DNA of 64,000 bases from contig MEQL01000007.1 of assembly GCA_001770205.1 (NCBI GenBank), forward strand, positions 86,686 through 150,685. The letters run 5' to 3'. Numbering within the stretch: position 1 is the first letter of the stretch; each line of letters starts with the position of its first letter. Below, one piece after another: positions 7,735 through 17,831 of the stretch. Below the pieces are notes generated by a model. It was not told where the DNA came from. It searched no databases and saw nothing but the letters and a program-made list of their open reading frames with translations. The stretch comes from Bdellovibrionales bacterium RIFOXYD12_FULL_39_22. GTDB lineage: Bacteria > Bdellovibrionota > Bacteriovoracia > Bacteriovoracales > Bacteriovoracaceae. The translations under genes and the position numbers were made by a program.

Positions 7735-9099
7735 ATGATGGCAACTTATTCAGAAATCGAAGGCCGTTGTCTTGAGTTTAAAGAGAAGTTAACTACCTAT
7801 CAGCAACTTTACAAAACGGTTGTGGCGTTTGCCAACGATGTGGGTGGAAAAATCATAATAGGGGTTCAGGATAAAGATAGAAAAATAATTGGTGTAAATG
7901 AGCACGACCTCGATCGCTATTTGGAAGAAATTCCGCGGGCCATCTATGAGGCGATTACCCCCGCTTTGCAACCGGCCATGGCCGTCAAGCTTATGTCTGG
8001 AAAGCAGCTTTTGGAGATCGAAGTTTTTCCTGGAAACAAAAAACCATATTTTATAAAATCCAAAGGCCTTCCGGCGGGAGTATACATTAGAATTGGTTCG
8101 CATAGTGTTCCGGCCTCTGCAGACATCTTGGAAGATCTTCAACGTATGGCCGGCAGTGAAAATTTTGACAGCGGCCTAGCACCAGGAGTTACAGTACAAG
8201 AACTTGATCCTCTGGCACTGAAGTCGTATTACGGAAAGCATTATTCTCAAGAGCGGTTAGTCTCAGATAAGATTATTATCCGTGACCCCTTTTCTGGAAA
8301 GCTGGCCATTTCATTTGCCGGGGTGCTTTTTTTTCATCCGCATCCAGAGAAAATTTTTCCTCAATGTGAAATACTATTCACCAAGTTTGCCACAACAGAT
8401 ACAAAAAAAATTTCTCGGAGCATTGACTTTCACGGCCCTTTAATTTCGTTGGTAGATGAGGTTCTGACAGAAGTGCAATCTCATTTGGCCCGCGACTTTA
8501 AATTAAAGGGGGCCAGGCTGTCGGCCCAAAATCATATAATACCAGAAGAGGCCTTGCGTGAATCACTGATGAATGCGGTGATCCATCGAAAATACTATTT
8601 GAGCGATGCCATTAAAATAGCACTATTTTCTGATCGCTTGGAAATATTTAGTCCTGGAAATTTTCCTGGCCCCATTGTAGATTTGCGCAGTGGCGTCTCC
8701 TATTCTAGAAATTCACTCATCCGCCAAATTGCACGTAATGCTGGACTTGTCGAAAAAAGAGGATTGGGTCTGATTAAAATTTTGGACACTTGTCAACATA
8801 ATGGTAATCCCCCTCCAGATATCTATGAAGGTGAAGGAGATTTTGTAAAAGTAGTCTTTTATTTGGATCAAAACAAAAAAATAAAAGAGCAGTCAATCGT
8901 TGATTATAATTCCTGGCCCACGGGCCTTGTGTTACTACGAGAGTGGCATCAAGAAAAGAGGGCGTTCACACTCAAAGAGCTAGCAGCATTGTTGCAGTGT
9001 TCTCGAAACACGGCAAAAAGTAAAATTGAGTTTTTGCTAACGAAGAAATTTTTGTATTTAAAAGGTGCGGGCCCGAGTACTCGCTACGAATGGCAGTAG
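7735..9099 (+). CDS. AlbA_2 (Schlafen-like) domain transcriptional regulator / ATPase
   Basis: A 454-residue cytoplasmic protein of the 'RecG-like' regulator family. Residues about 10-130 form the AlbA_2 domain (ESxxLEFKEK start, then VVAFANDVGGKIIIGVQD). Residues about 250-350 look like a GHKL-type ATPase C-lobe (EEALRESLMNAVIHRKY, then RGLGLIKI). The C-terminus, about 400-450, is a winged helix (LKELAALLQCSRNTAKSKIE). It is a lone gene preceded by tandem repeats and a TATAAT box, suggesting autoregulation. GGCC frequency is back to the window's norm here, so the compositional break lies upstream. Related proteins act as regulators or in phage defence; the role here is unknown. Confidence 0.75.
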   Translation: MMATYSEIEGRCLEFKEKLTTYQQLYKTVVAFANDVGGKIIIGVQDKDRKIIGVNEHDLDRYLEEIPRAIYEAITPALQPAMAVKLMSGKQLLEIEVFPGNKKPYFIKSKGLPAGVYIRIGSHSVPASADILEDLQRMAGSENFDSGLAPGVTVQELDPLALKSYYGKHYSQERLVSDKIIIRDPFSGKLAISFAGVLFFHPHPEKIFPQCEILFTKFATTDTKKISRSIDFHGPLISLVDEVLTEVQSHLARDFKLKGARLSAQNHIIPEEALRESLMNAVIHRKYYLSDAIKIALFSDRLEIFSPGNFPGPIVDLRSGVSYSRNSLIRQIARNAGLVEKRGLGLIKILDTCQHNGNPPPDIYEGEGDFVKVVFYLDQNKKIKEQSIVDYNSWPTGLVLLREWHQEKRAFTLKELAALLQCSRNTAKSKIEFLLTKKFLYLKGAGPSTRYEWQ

Positions 9100-9114
9100 T
9101 TTTAGTACCAGTGA

Positions 9115-10200
9115 CTATTTGAATTTTGCAATAGTTTCTAGGTAGGCCCGGGCCATGCTATCTATAGAAGCACTCCATGTATAGTTGGAAAGAACATGTT
9201 TGCGTCCGTTTATCCCCATCATGTTTCTTAGTGTCTCATCTCTAATTAATTTTGTTATTGCTGCCGATGCTTCTACCTGGTCATCTGTTTTGACAATAAT
9301 TCCCGTAACGTTATCAATTGTGACTTCTGCCGGCCCATCGGCGTTTGAAACCACTACAGCTTTTTGACAGGCCGACGCTTCTAATATAGCAACGCCAAAA
9401 CTCTCTTTGCGCGAAAGTGCGACGAAGAGATCCATTTGATTGATCACACTAGGAACTTGCTCATGTGGAATTTTTCCAAGGAAGGTGGTGTGATCTGATA
9501 TACCAAGTCGTGCTGCTAAATCGAGCAGGTCTTTTTTTTGCGGGCCATCGCCTGCAATTAATAATTTTAAATTGTAATCTTGCTGAAGACTATTTTGGGC
9601 CTTAGCAAAAGCATGTAGCAAAGTATCAATTCCGTATTTATGTTCGAGCGTTTTTACCGTTCCAATTGTTAGATTTTTATTTGGTGTGTTCACATTTGAC
9701 TGTGGTGCAAACAATTTTTCGTCGATCCCAAAAGGAGTTATAAAAACCAAGTCGTGGGCAAAAGTTTTTGCCATCTCTTTTGCCATAGCATTACTTGTTG
9801 AAGCAATAGCAGTTGCATTTTTTAAGTTCCCTTTCAAAAACCATTTATGGACAGATGATTTATTGGGGAAATCGTAGATATCACTTCCCCAAACGGATAG
9901 AAGTAGTGGTTTAAAACGACAGAGTCTTGCCAACAAACCATATCCGGTGGCGTAGTGAGCATTAAGAATATCTGGACGTAGCATTTTGAGAAGAGACCTT
10001 AAACTGATAGCGGAGGAAAAATATCCAAAGGGGGCATAAAAAGGAAGTATATGAATTTGTACTTTCGCATCATACTGATTGGGCAGCGGAGGAGGAGGGT
10101 GGCAGCTGATAACATGCACATCGATACCGTTGGCCGCTAGCCCATTGGCCCATCTACAAGTATGTATTGATTGTGCGTTAGCAAGAAGAGCTACCTTCAT
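9115..10200 (-). CDS. Glycosyltransferase family 4
   Basis: A 361-residue GT-B enzyme. I start it at the ATG at 10200 (MKVALLANAQSIHT), which has GGAA eight bases upstream, rather than at the TTG at 10221. Domain 1 has HAYATGYG-like HxxY context (NAHYATGYGLLARL) and SVWGSDIYDFP. Domain 2 has GDGPQKKDL, then ESFGVAILEASACQKAVVVS with the catalytic-site glutamates, then GPAEV. Last gene of a minus-strand unit after the E1 alpha/beta pair. Probably adds a hexose or derivative to a membrane-linked glycan; the linkage is unknown. Confidence 0.9.
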   Translation of the reverse strand: MKVALLANAQSIHTCRWANGLAANGIDVHVISCHPPPPLPNQYDAKVQIHILPFYAPFGYFSSAISLRSLLKMLRPDILNAHYATGYGLLARLCRFKPLLLSVWGSDIYDFPNKSSVHKWFLKGNLKNATAIASTSNAMAKEMAKTFAHDLVFITPFGIDEKLFAPQSNVNTPNKNLTIGTVKTLEHKYGIDTLLHAFAKAQNSLQQDYNLKLLIAGDGPQKKDLLDLAARLGISDHTTFLGKIPHEQVPSVINQMDLFVALSRKESFGVAILEASACQKAVVVSNADGPAEVTIDNVTGIIVKTDDQVEASAAITKLIRDETLRNMMGINGRKHVLSNYTWSASIDSMARAYLETIAKFK

Positions 10201-10213
10201 TTGCATATTCCGG

Positions 10214-11182
10214 TTAGTCAAAATTTTTGATGCAGTCGACGATATTGTCGGCGTGAATGTAATAATCTTTTTCTAGCACTCGATTGGCCGGCGCCGGAAG
10301 ATCTGGTAGGGCCAGTCGGCGGGCACGGGTGGATGGAGCATGTTCTAAAACTTGCGCCAAGATTTCTGCGGCAACTCCAAAGCTGGCCCAGGTACCATCT
10401 ACCACGATAATTTTTTTAGTCTTTCTCGCAGAGGCAAGGATTGTACTACTATCAAGAGGCTTAATAGATCTTAGGTCAATGACCTCGGCATTGATGGCAT
10501 AGGTGTTTTGCAATATTTGGGCGGCCTTCAGTGATTCTTGAACTAAATAGGAGCTAGCGACAATCGTCAGATCTGTTCCTTCTCTTGCGATATGGGCCTT
10601 GCCAATGGGTGTTTCAAAAATTTCTTCAGGAACCTCATCTTCAATCCCATACAACCATCGATCATCAATGAATACTACCGGATTAGGATCTTTGATTGCC
10701 GCAACCATTAAACCCTTGGCATCGCGGGCAGTCGCTGGCATGACCACCTTGAGTCCTGGCACATGAGCAAACATGGCCTGTAGTGCTTGGGAGTGCTGAG
10801 CGGCCTGCTCACCGCCACGATTTATGATCCCCCAAAACACAACGGGTACCGGGAGTGCCCCACCATTCATATAACTCCAGTTGGCCGCTTGATTAATTAT
10901 TGGATCAAAAGCATAGAGCATAAAATCCACCCGAGGATGCACCGAAATAGCTGGATGGCCGGCGATGGCCGCCCCGACGGCCGCACCGGTCATAGCATTT
11001 TCAGAAACAGGTGTGTCAATAACTCGATCATCTCCAAAAAGCTCAATCAAATCTTTACAAGTGTTCCCTACATACCATGGACTTTTAACTCCTTGGCCGA
11101 TTAGAATAACGCGTTCGTCTGCTTGCATGGCCTGCTTTAATGCTTCGTTGATAGCAAGACCGAATTTAAGTTTTCTGGCCAT
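10214..11182 (-). CDS. Thiamine-diphosphate E1 component, beta subunit
   Basis: A 322-residue pyrimidine-binding subunit of a 2-oxoacid dehydrogenase-type E1 heterotetramer. The conserved activating glutamate lies in DTPVSENAMTGAAVGAA. The C-terminal transketolase domain has EVIDLRSIKPLD and VVDGTWASFG, ending with PAPANRVLEKDYYIH. A ribosome site AAGGA lies eight bases ahead of the ATG. The gene overlaps E1 alpha by 17 bases. No E2 or E3 gene is nearby, so the pair may act as a decarboxylase or carboligase in envelope-sugar synthesis rather than in central metabolism. This is inference from the glycan and PEP-mutase neighbours. Confidence 0.85.
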   Translation of the reverse strand: MARKLKFGLAINEALKQAMQADERVILIGQGVKSPWYVGNTCKDLIELFGDDRVIDTPVSENAMTGAAVGAAIAGHPAISVHPRVDFMLYAFDPIINQAANWSYMNGGALPVPVVFWGIINRGGEQAAQHSQALQAMFAHVPGLKVVMPATARDAKGLMVAAIKDPNPVVFIDDRWLYGIEDEVPEEIFETPIGKAHIAREGTDLTIVASSYLVQESLKAAQILQNTYAINAEVIDLRSIKPLDSSTILASARKTKKIIVVDGTWASFGVAAEILAQVLEHAPSTRARRLALPDLPAPANRVLEKDYYIHADNIVDCIKNFD

Positions 11183-12155
11183 AAAAAAGGTCCTTGTGCA
11201 GATCGTTTCGAGAGGTATTCAGCAAGGCGACAGCTTTTTGGTGAATGCCTTCAATTTCTTTTTTGAATTTTAGTTGCACCACTTCCATTTCGGAGGCAGT
11301 TAAAAGTTTATGGGAAATTAGATAGGATTCGAATAATTTTATGGGATCTCTTTTCAACCAGCGCTCAATTTCGTCTAGTGGCCGGATATCAGTATGAGTT
11401 CCTTGAATATTATCATCCGGGCCTACATGGCCTCGCTGCCGATAGGTTTTACATTCGATAAAGGCCGGGCCTTGGCCTTCGCGTGCTGCCAAGCTTGCTT
11501 CCAGAGCACACTCGCGAACTGCAAGTACATCGTTTCCATCAATAACATATGATTTCACATTAAAGGCGTCGGCCAGTTTAGAAATTTCTCTCGTAGGCCT
11601 TATCTCATCAATTCGCATATGGGTGGAGTATAAATTATTTTCGCAGACAAAAACTATTGGAAGTTTTTTGAGAGAGGCAAAATTAAGAGATTCTGCAAGG
11701 ACTCCCTCTCCGGTGGCCCCATCTCCAAAATATGAAACTGCTATTTGTTTTTTATGATTATTTTTTGCTGCTAATGCCGCGCCAAGAGCAAGTGAAATAG
11801 TTCCTGAGACGATGGGGGCGGCACCCAACATTCCAACTTCTGGTGCGATGATGTGCATTGATCCGCCTTTTCCCTTGCAACATCCTTCTGATAAACAATA
11901 AATCTCCATGATCATGCGTTCGAGAGATCCGCCCTTGGCCAAATAGTGCCCATGCGAGCGGTGATTTCCGAAGACGTAATCTTGTTTGCCTAACGTAGAA
12001 CTGATTCCGACGGCAATGGCCTCTTGGCCTGAACACATATGCACTGGACAGCGAATAATTCCTTGGAGAATTGGTTCAACAAAACTCTCTTCGGCGAATC
12101 TGATTTTTATTAATTCCGAGTATAGGTGAGCGGCCAGCTCTTTGGGCATTTGCAC
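11166..12155 (-). CDS. Thiamine-diphosphate E1 component, alpha subunit
   Basis: A 329-residue partner of the beta subunit. It carries the cofactor motif GDGATGEG closed by CENN about 30 residues later, plus NHRSHGHYLAKGG and GKGGSMHI. The active-site loop RQRGHVGPDD keeps the histidine normally found in YRxHGHS. Residues and length fit the pyruvate/acetoin dehydrogenase E1 alpha family. The start is GTG at 12155 or ATG at 12149; neither has a strong ribosome site. First gene of the minus-strand unit. The substrate could be pyruvate or phosphonopyruvate, given the PEP mutase gene 1.8 kb away, but nothing in the sequence proves this. Confidence 0.85.
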   Translation of the reverse strand: MQMPKELAAHLYSELIKIRFAEESFVEPILQGIIRCPVHMCSGQEAIAVGISSTLGKQDYVFGNHRSHGHYLAKGGSLERMIMEIYCLSEGCCKGKGGSMHIIAPEVGMLGAAPIVSGTISLALGAALAAKNNHKKQIAVSYFGDGATGEGVLAESLNFASLKKLPIVFVCENNLYSTHMRIDEIRPTREISKLADAFNVKSYVIDGNDVLAVRECALEASLAAREGQGPAFIECKTYRQRGHVGPDDNIQGTHTDIRPLDEIERWLKRDPIKLFESYLISHKLLTASEMEVVQLKFKKEIEGIHQKAVALLNTSRNDLHKDLFYGQKT

Positions 12156-12204
12156 TTTACATTTTCTCCGCGCTGTGAGTAGAATCGCCCCAAGATAAGT
12201 TAGT

Positions 12205-13911
12205 TTGTATTATTTGACAATAAGGCATTGCTTGAAAGCTTGGTTTTCCTCAGACAAGATTGCGGCTTGGTTACCTTTTTTAATGCTTTTCTTAGTTTTT
12301 CCGCTCGCCCTCACTCTACACAACCAAGAAGAGTTATCCCATCCACTGGGGCACTATCTTGTCATCTATTTTTCTTTCGCCATTGTCTCTTACTTGTTGT
12401 TGGTGCTTTTGTTGCGATATCTTTTGCCCACCTCAAGCAAAGAGCTGATTTCTGTTTTAATGTTTCTTTTGGGGATGTTCATTTTAATCTCAGATATTGT
12501 TGCTCCGCTGCGACTGGATAGCTTTGATGATTTGTCAGGAATTGGCAAAATAAAGGTTCTTCCGCTCGATTTTATTTTTGAGTTTTTTGTGGGGATTGCG
12601 TTGTTATTTTGTCTGCGAGTAAAACGAGATTGGTTATTTAAGATTGGATCAATAATTACGATCTACTTTTTTGTTTCACAAGTGGCGGTTTGGGCCCACG
12701 CGGTATCAACTAAGGATGATGCACCAGAAAATAAAGATCTGGCCCAACAATTAAAAGGAAATACTACCGTTGAGTCTAAAGGAAATATATACCACTTCAT
12801 TTTTGATACATATGGCCCAGGTTTTTTAGAACATCTTTCAGCAATAAAAGGGGCGCAGGAAAGTTTTAATGGTTTTGTTTATTTTAAAAAAAATCTAACC
12901 AATTCTGATTATACCCAAATTTCGGTTCCGATAATTTGGAGCGGACATACTTTTTTGGATTCAGACCTTTCCATTTCTGCTTGGAGACAGACAGGGTTTA
13001 TGTCTCAGGGCCCACTGGTTGATTTTCATAAAAGTGGTTACACTATTTATGAGTACCAAACTAAATATCGTCACCGCCTGGCCGATCATACGGTGCATGG
13101 CAACGATCTAAAAGCCAAAATTTTTGAAATAGGAGATGATGAATTCGGCCCGTGGAATATAATGGATTTGTCTATATTGCGGGCCGCACCTACTTTTTTA
13201 CAAAACTACATTTTCTATAAGGGCGATGGACCACTCTCCAATCTGAGATTTGCCTTCGCCAAAACAAAAAAACTGTCTGGGAATTTTGTGAGGGCCCCAT
13301 TAGCAGTTGCGGTGCTACAAAAATTTCTAGCAGAAGAACCCTCAAGATCAAATAGTGGCAATTATGTGCTTGCCCATATATCTTTGCCGCATGACCCATA
13401 TGTAGTGACAAGAAAATGTACTACAAATTTTACCGCCACCACATATGATGATCAGGCCATTTGTGCTGTTCGATTTATGGTTGAGATTATTAAGACACTA
13501 AAAGCGGAGGGCCGTTATGAGGACTCAACTATTATTTTTCAAGGTGACCATGGCCCTGTATTAAGTAAGAGAGAACGCAAGCAAAAAGGTATCGTTTTTT
13601 TAAAAGGCCCAAAGACATTACTTCTGATAAAACCACCCAATAGCAGTGACTTACCAATGGAGATCTCTGAAATTCAGTCCCAGTCATTGGATATTGCCCC
13701 CACTCTATACGCCTTGACAGGCGTTTCGCATGATCAAAAGATGGAATTAGCTGGAGAAAATCTATTTTCTAATCATGTTAATAAGTCGCGAGAGATACAT
13801 ATTTACTCTTATAGGCGGCCATATAATAATCGCACGGAAGAGCTAATGCATTGGAGTTTTGTTGACGGGATAGGATTTAAGAAGTATCAAAATATACTTC
13901 CAAAAATGTAA
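12205..13911 (+). CDS. Membrane sulfatase/phosphotransferase-like protein (alkaline phosphatase superfamily)
   Basis: About 568 residues. The N-terminal about 170 residues hold around five membrane segments. The remainder is a periplasmic hydrolase domain of the alkaline-phosphatase superfamily: [15 protein letters not shown] opening strand, a likely nucleophile region [16 protein letters not shown], metal-site FQGDHGPV near residue 447, and [11 protein letters not shown] near the end. Family members transfer phosphoethanolamine or phosphoglycerol, or remove sulfate, at the cell surface. Position directly before the PEP mutase fusion suggests transfer of a phosphonate or phospho-head group. 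The start is uncertain (TTG at 12205). Confidence 0.7.
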   Translation: MYYLTIRHCLKAWFSSDKIAAWLPFLMLFLVFPLALTLHNQEELSHPLGHYLVIYFSFAIVSYLLLVLLLRYLLPTSSKELISVLMFLLGMFILISDIVAPLRLDSFDDLSGIGKIKVLPLDFIFEFFVGIALLFCLRVKRDWLFKIGSIITIYFFVSQVAVWAHAVSTKDDAPENKDLAQQLKGNTTVESKGNIYHFIFDTYGPGFLEHLSAIKGAQESFNGFVYFKKNLTNSDYTQISVPIIWSGHTFLDSDLSISAWRQTGFMSQGPLVDFHKSGYTIYEYQTKYRHRLADHTVHGNDLKAKIFEIGDDEFGPWNIMDLSILRAAPTFLQNYIFYKGDGPLSNLRFAFAKTKKLSGNFVRAPLAVAVLQKFLAEEPSRSNSGNYVLAHISLPHDPYVVTRKCTTNFTATTYDDQAICAVRFMVEIIKTLKAEGRYEDSTIIFQGDHGPVLSKRERKQKGIVFLKGPKTLLLIKPPNSSDLPMEISEIQSQSLDIAPTLYALTGVSHDQKMELAGENLFSNHVNKSREIHIYSYRRPYNNRTEELMHWSFVDGIGFKKYQNILPKM

Positions 13912-13934
13912 AAAAATTAATAGGAGAAGCTTAT

Positions 13935-15242
13935 ATGACGAAGACAGTTTATGTGGGAATGAGTGCAGATTTGATCCATCCTGGACATTTAAATATTATC
14001 AATAACGCAGTTAAGTATGGCGAGGTTATCGTTGGAGTTTTAACAGATGAGGCAATTGCCAGTTATAAGCGTCTTCCATATATGAATTTTGAGCAACGCA
14101 AACTTGTAGTAGAAGGGTTACGTGGAGTTACTAAAGTTGTTGCGCAAGAGAGTCTAGATTATGTGCCTAATTTGGAAAAAATTAAACCTAACTTTGTTGT
14201 TCATGGTGACGATTGGAAAACAGGAATTCAGAGCGAAACAAGACAGCGAGTTATTGATACGCTGGCCAAGTGGGGGGGGCAGTTGATTGAGATTCCGTAT
14301 ACAGATGGTATTTCGTCTACGGCCCTAATCAAAGCATTAAAAGAGATTGGAACTACTCCTGAAATTCGTCAAAATAGATTAAGAAGACTGTTATCGGCCA
14401 AAAAATCTGTGCGGATGATGGAGGCACACAATGGATTGACGGGTTTGATTGTAGAAAATGCCAAGATTACAAAAAATAATACAACCGTAGAGTTTGATGG
14501 AATGTGGTTGTCGAGTTTAACGGAATCTACTGTACGTGGAAGGCCAGATATTGAGGCGGTAGATTTTTCATCAAGGATGACTACCTTAAATGATATTTTA
14601 GAGGTTACCACGAAGCCAATTATTTTTGATGGAGACACTGGTGGAAAAAATGTTGAGAATTTTGTCTTTATGGTCAAGACGATGGAGAGATTGGGGGTAT
14701 CGGCAGTAATCATAGAGGATAAGGTTGGATTAAAGCAAAACTCTCTTTTTGGTACAAGTGTTCAGCAAACCCAGGCCACCCCAGAGGAGTTTGCACGAAA
14801 AATTCGGGCCGGGAAAAAGGCGCAAGTTGGCCACGCTTTTATGGTTATTGCCCGAATTGAAAGTTTAATTGCCGGGGCCGGAGTGGCCGATGCAATTTTA
14901 CGCGCAAAAACATATATTGAAGCAGGTGCCGATGGGATTATGATCCATAGCGCCAAAAAGGATCCTAAGGAAATTTTTGATTTTTGTGATGCATATAAAA
15001 AATTGGAAAAGGTTGTTCCGCTGGTAGTAGTTCCGTCTAGCTTTAATTCAGTATATGAGAAAGATTTGGCCGAACGAGGTGTTAATATCGTTATATATGC
15101 TAATCAATTACTTCGAGGAGCATATCCTGCGATGATGCGTGTAGCTAATACTATATTGGAAAATGAGCGTGCTTTGGAGTGCGATGATACCATAATGCCA
15201 ATTAAAGAGATCCTAACGCTGATTCCTAATGCGGAAGCTTAG
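13935..15242 (+). CDS. aepX: Cytidylyltransferase-phosphoenolpyruvate mutase fusion
   Basis: A 435-residue bifunctional protein. Residues 1-135 are a TagD-like nucleotidyltransferase with the HPGH motif at 15-18. Residues about 165-435 are a PEP mutase: the diagnostic loop [10 protein letters not shown] is at about 261-270, with the aspartate-rich IFDGDTGG site before it. PEP mutase turns phosphoenolpyruvate into phosphonopyruvate, the entry step to carbon-phosphorus compounds. The fused domain would activate the phosphonate with CMP. The same arrangement is known in Bacteroides capsule clusters. AGGAG ribosome site ten bases ahead of the ATG. Its 3' end overlaps the convergent gene by 17 bases. 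No aminotransferase is seen nearby. Confidence 0.88.
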   Translation: MTKTVYVGMSADLIHPGHLNIINNAVKYGEVIVGVLTDEAIASYKRLPYMNFEQRKLVVEGLRGVTKVVAQESLDYVPNLEKIKPNFVVHGDDWKTGIQSETRQRVIDTLAKWGGQLIEIPYTDGISSTALIKALKEIGTTPEIRQNRLRRLLSAKKSVRMMEAHNGLTGLIVENAKITKNNTTVEFDGMWLSSLTESTVRGRPDIEAVDFSSRMTTLNDILEVTTKPIIFDGDTGGKNVENFVFMVKTMERLGVSAVIIEDKVGLKQNSLFGTSVQQTQATPEEFARKIRAGKKAQVGHAFMVIARIESLIAGAGVADAILRAKTYIEAGADGIMIHSAKKDPKEIFDFCDAYKKLEKVVPLVVVPSSFNSVYEKDLAERGVNIVIYANQLLRGAYPAMMRVANTILENERALECDDTIMPIKEILTLIPNAEA

Positions 15243-16926
15243 TTTTATCAACCTCTTTCCAGTTAAGAAGAGGAGTTCCCTCTCGCACTGTTTCTATTAT
15301 TCTTCCGTGCTTTGCCGAGGCATAGGATATGTTTGGGGCCATTGTTGATAACAGATCTGGTTGTTGTGCCAATTCAGAAAAAAGATATTTGAAAATATTA
15401 ACATTACTTAATATCGAGATCTCTCTTATTTGTTGGCCTGCTGGGCGAGGCCATCGAATTGCACAAAAAACACCGAACATATCTTCTGTGATAAGTTGTT
15501 CATCAACGCCATGTTGATTCATTTCCTTTCTCATTTTATCAATAGAGAGGTTTCTGGAAGGAAGGCCTCGATACCTAAATGAACCATGATCTCCCAGCGC
15601 AATGATTACGGCGGAATTATCCTTGTCAATAATATGAGTAACGAGATCAAGAAGTTCATCTTCTGCATGTCTGTAAATTTTTCTATATTCTTCGATCCAA
15701 TAATCCAAGTAGATCCATGGCCGTTCTTTGGTATCAGCGCTATCGGTAATTTTAACGCCTATATCGCGAAGTTTTTTTGCCGAATATTTGACGGAGTGAG
15801 CTGCTCCGGCCTTAATGAAATAAAAGGTTGGTCTTTCATTGCTTGCATCATCAATGCGTTTTTTAATTTTATTAATGAATTCATCCTTGGCCAGTGAAAC
15901 GCTAGGTCTGTTTTCCCAAAAAAAGTAGTAGATTTTTTTTAGTAATTTACTGCGAAACAAAGAGATGGCCGCAGTGGCCTCATTTTTTCCAAAAAAAGTA
16001 AAATCAATCTGCTGCCCGGGATGATCATTTAATAGATCATGACTATTTTGTAATAGATAGTCTACTTGGTAGCCGTTATGCTTAAAGATGGTTAAAGTTG
16101 GATTGAATCTATTTCCTCCAATTATGCTGCGAGCAAATGAATTATCAGAAATACCAGTTTCTCCACGGTTGTAGTGATGATCCATAAGAAAAATGGAAAG
16201 GAGACTACTAAGAGTAGACTCATAATTAGAATATGTATTGTCGTATATCGAAAAGTCTAGCCCGGAAAGTTTATTCACCATCGAGGAGTTATCATAGTTG
16301 TAGATTTTTTTTACAGCATAAGCTGAATGAAATGATTCTAGTAAAATAAAATAAACATTAGGGCGTGTTACAAATTTCAATTTACCATACTGCTTAATTT
16401 TTCTTGAGTCTATCTGAGCACTTTTTTCTTCGCTGCGTAAGGTGCTGGCCCGCCCACCCCATTGAATAATGGCACTGATTAGCATTGATGCCAGAATGAT
16501 ATTTAAGAACATGAATCGCGCTTTATAAACTATCATTCCGACAAATAATGGAAGGCCTAGATAAATAAGATTCTTCTCTAAAGTGCTATCGTTGTAAGAA
16601 ATATTTGCCTTAAAAAGATAGAGAATCGTTGCAACACCAAGCGCCGCCACCGTGAGATCCATTACTCGTTTTTTTAAAACAGAGGGAAGGTGGGAGGCGG
16701 CCAGTATTATATGAGTCACTAAAATGATTATGGAGTTGCTAACAAGAAATAAAATAATAAGAAAGAAGAGCGTCCGTAGAATTTGTTCTGAAGTAAACAT
16801 GTGATAGTTGATCTGCAAGACACCAATAATCGGATAAACGGTGGCCAGTATTATAAACAAATGCGCCTGGCCAAGGGCAGAAAGTATATTTTTGGAGGTA
16901 AAAAGCATATTTAAATTGTAGGCCAT
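15226..16926 (-). CDS. Membrane sulfatase/LTA-synthase-like transferase
   Basis: 566 residues, with about five hydrophobic segments in the first 170 and a periplasmic alkaline-phosphatase-superfamily domain after. Landmarks are [14 protein letters not shown], the [15 protein letters not shown] stretch likely to carry the nucleophile, and the metal-site [11 protein letters not shown]. It is a second enzyme of this class in the cluster but is only distantly similar to the 12205 protein. Likely job: adding a phospho- or phosphono-substituent to surface glycan or lipid. It follows the small YIDPG membrane protein in the same direction with a gap of about 33 bases, so the two are probably co-transcribed. 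Confidence 0.72.
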   Translation of the reverse strand: MAYNLNMLFTSKNILSALGQAHLFIILATVYPIIGVLQINYHMFTSEQILRTLFFLIILFLVSNSIIILVTHIILAASHLPSVLKKRVMDLTVAALGVATILYLFKANISYNDSTLEKNLIYLGLPLFVGMIVYKARFMFLNIILASMLISAIIQWGGRASTLRSEEKSAQIDSRKIKQYGKLKFVTRPNVYFILLESFHSAYAVKKIYNYDNSSMVNKLSGLDFSIYDNTYSNYESTLSSLLSIFLMDHHYNRGETGISDNSFARSIIGGNRFNPTLTIFKHNGYQVDYLLQNSHDLLNDHPGQQIDFTFFGKNEATAAISLFRSKLLKKIYYFFWENRPSVSLAKDEFINKIKKRIDDASNERPTFYFIKAGAAHSVKYSAKKLRDIGVKITDSADTKERPWIYLDYWIEEYRKIYRHAEDELLDLVTHIIDKDNSAVIIALGDHGSFRYRGLPSRNLSIDKMRKEMNQHGVDEQLITEDMFGVFCAIRWPRPAGQQIREISILSNVNIFKYLFSELAQQPDLLSTMAPNISYASAKHGRIIETVREGTPLLNWKEVDKTKLPH

Positions 16927-16959
16927 GAAGAATAAATTTCTATGTTGTCACATAAGAAT

Positions 16960-17151
16960 TTATTTTTTCTCGGAGAATATGCGCTGGAAAGTTTCTTTAA
17001 TCTTTCCCCAGTAAACTTTGCCGGCAACTATAGACCCGACGACAGCTCCAACAACTGCTTGCATAACAATGGACATTGATCCAGGGTCTATATACGCGTT
17101 GGCAGTGCCGATAAATGGAACAAGAATTATAATTAGAAGTAGTATTCTCAT
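16960..17151 (-). CDS. Small YIDPG-motif membrane protein
   Basis: A 63-residue protein. I start at the ATG at 17151 because an AGGAG box lies eight bases upstream; an upstream in-frame TTG/ATG would add a charged tail with no ribosome site. The sequence is a hydrophobic leader (MRILLLIIILVPF), the motif ANAYIDPGSMSIVMQ at a probable signal-cleavage site, a second hydrophobic segment (AVVGAVVGSIVAGK), and a lysine-rich end. Small YIDPG proteins commonly sit beside alkaline-phosphatase-superfamily envelope transferases, as here. A scaffold or regulator role is only a guess. Confidence 0.7.
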   Translation of the reverse strand: MRILLLIIILVPFIGTANAYIDPGSMSIVMQAVVGAVVGSIVAGKVYWGKIKETFQRIFSEKK

Positions 17152-17240
17152 TGCAATTTCTCCTGAAAAGTTAAGTCGCGACATTAGCACCATATTATTT
17201 TGTTGTAAAATTAAATTGCACTACTTAGAATCATCTTCCA

Positions 17241-17831
17241 ATGAGCAAAGTCTTATTTGACTATTTTGTAGCAGTTGTTGCCTTGTTTTTTTTACTTCCA
17301 ATTTTTTTGGTGATCGCCATTGTCATAAAGTTGACATCGTCTGGGCCAATTTTTTATCGTGGAGAGCGGACGGGCCAACATGGTGTATCGTTTAAAATTT
17401 TTAAGTTTCGTACGATGGTTGTTAACGCTGAGAAATTAGGTGGGCCAACGACGGGACTAAATGATCCGAGAGTGACAAAAATCGGTCATTTTTTGCGGAA
17501 ATATAAACTAGATGAACTTCCCCAACTTATTAATATAGTTAGAGGAGAAATGAGTTTCGTTGGGCCACGGCCTGAAGTAAAACGCTATACGGATCTGTTT
17601 TTAGGGGATGAGAAGTTGATTTTGACTGTTAGGCCAGGAATCACCGATTATAGTTCAATCAAATTTGCGGATCTTGATTACCAAGTAGGTGCAGAAAATA
17701 TAGATCAAAACTTTGAGGCCAAAATTTTACCAGAAAAAAATAAGTTGCGTATAAAATATGTCAAAGAACAATCTTTCTGGCTTGATTTAAAACTGATTTT
17801 TTTGACGATCTTGCGAGTTATAAAAAAATGA
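17241..17831 (+). CDS. Initiating sugar-phosphate transferase (bacterial sugar transferase family)
   Basis: A 196-residue, PglC-sized enzyme that transfers a sugar-1-phosphate onto undecaprenyl phosphate, the first step of a lipid-linked glycan. One N-terminal membrane segment (residues about 6-30), then FKIFKFRTM, DELPQLINIVRGEMSFVGPRPE and the downstream IRPGIT-type LTVRPGITDYSS motif. It lacks the extra transmembrane half of WbaP-type enzymes. It overlaps the aldo/keto reductase gene by four bases. It likely starts the polymer that the neighbouring glycosyltransferase extends. Confidence 0.92.
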   Translation: MSKVLFDYFVAVVALFFLLPIFLVIAIVIKLTSSGPIFYRGERTGQHGVSFKIFKFRTMVVNAEKLGGPTTGLNDPRVTKIGHFLRKYKLDELPQLINIVRGEMSFVGPRPEVKRYTDLFLGDEKLILTVRPGITDYSSIKFADLDYQVGAENIDQNFEAKILPEKNKLRIKYVKEQSFWLDLKLIFLTILRVIKK

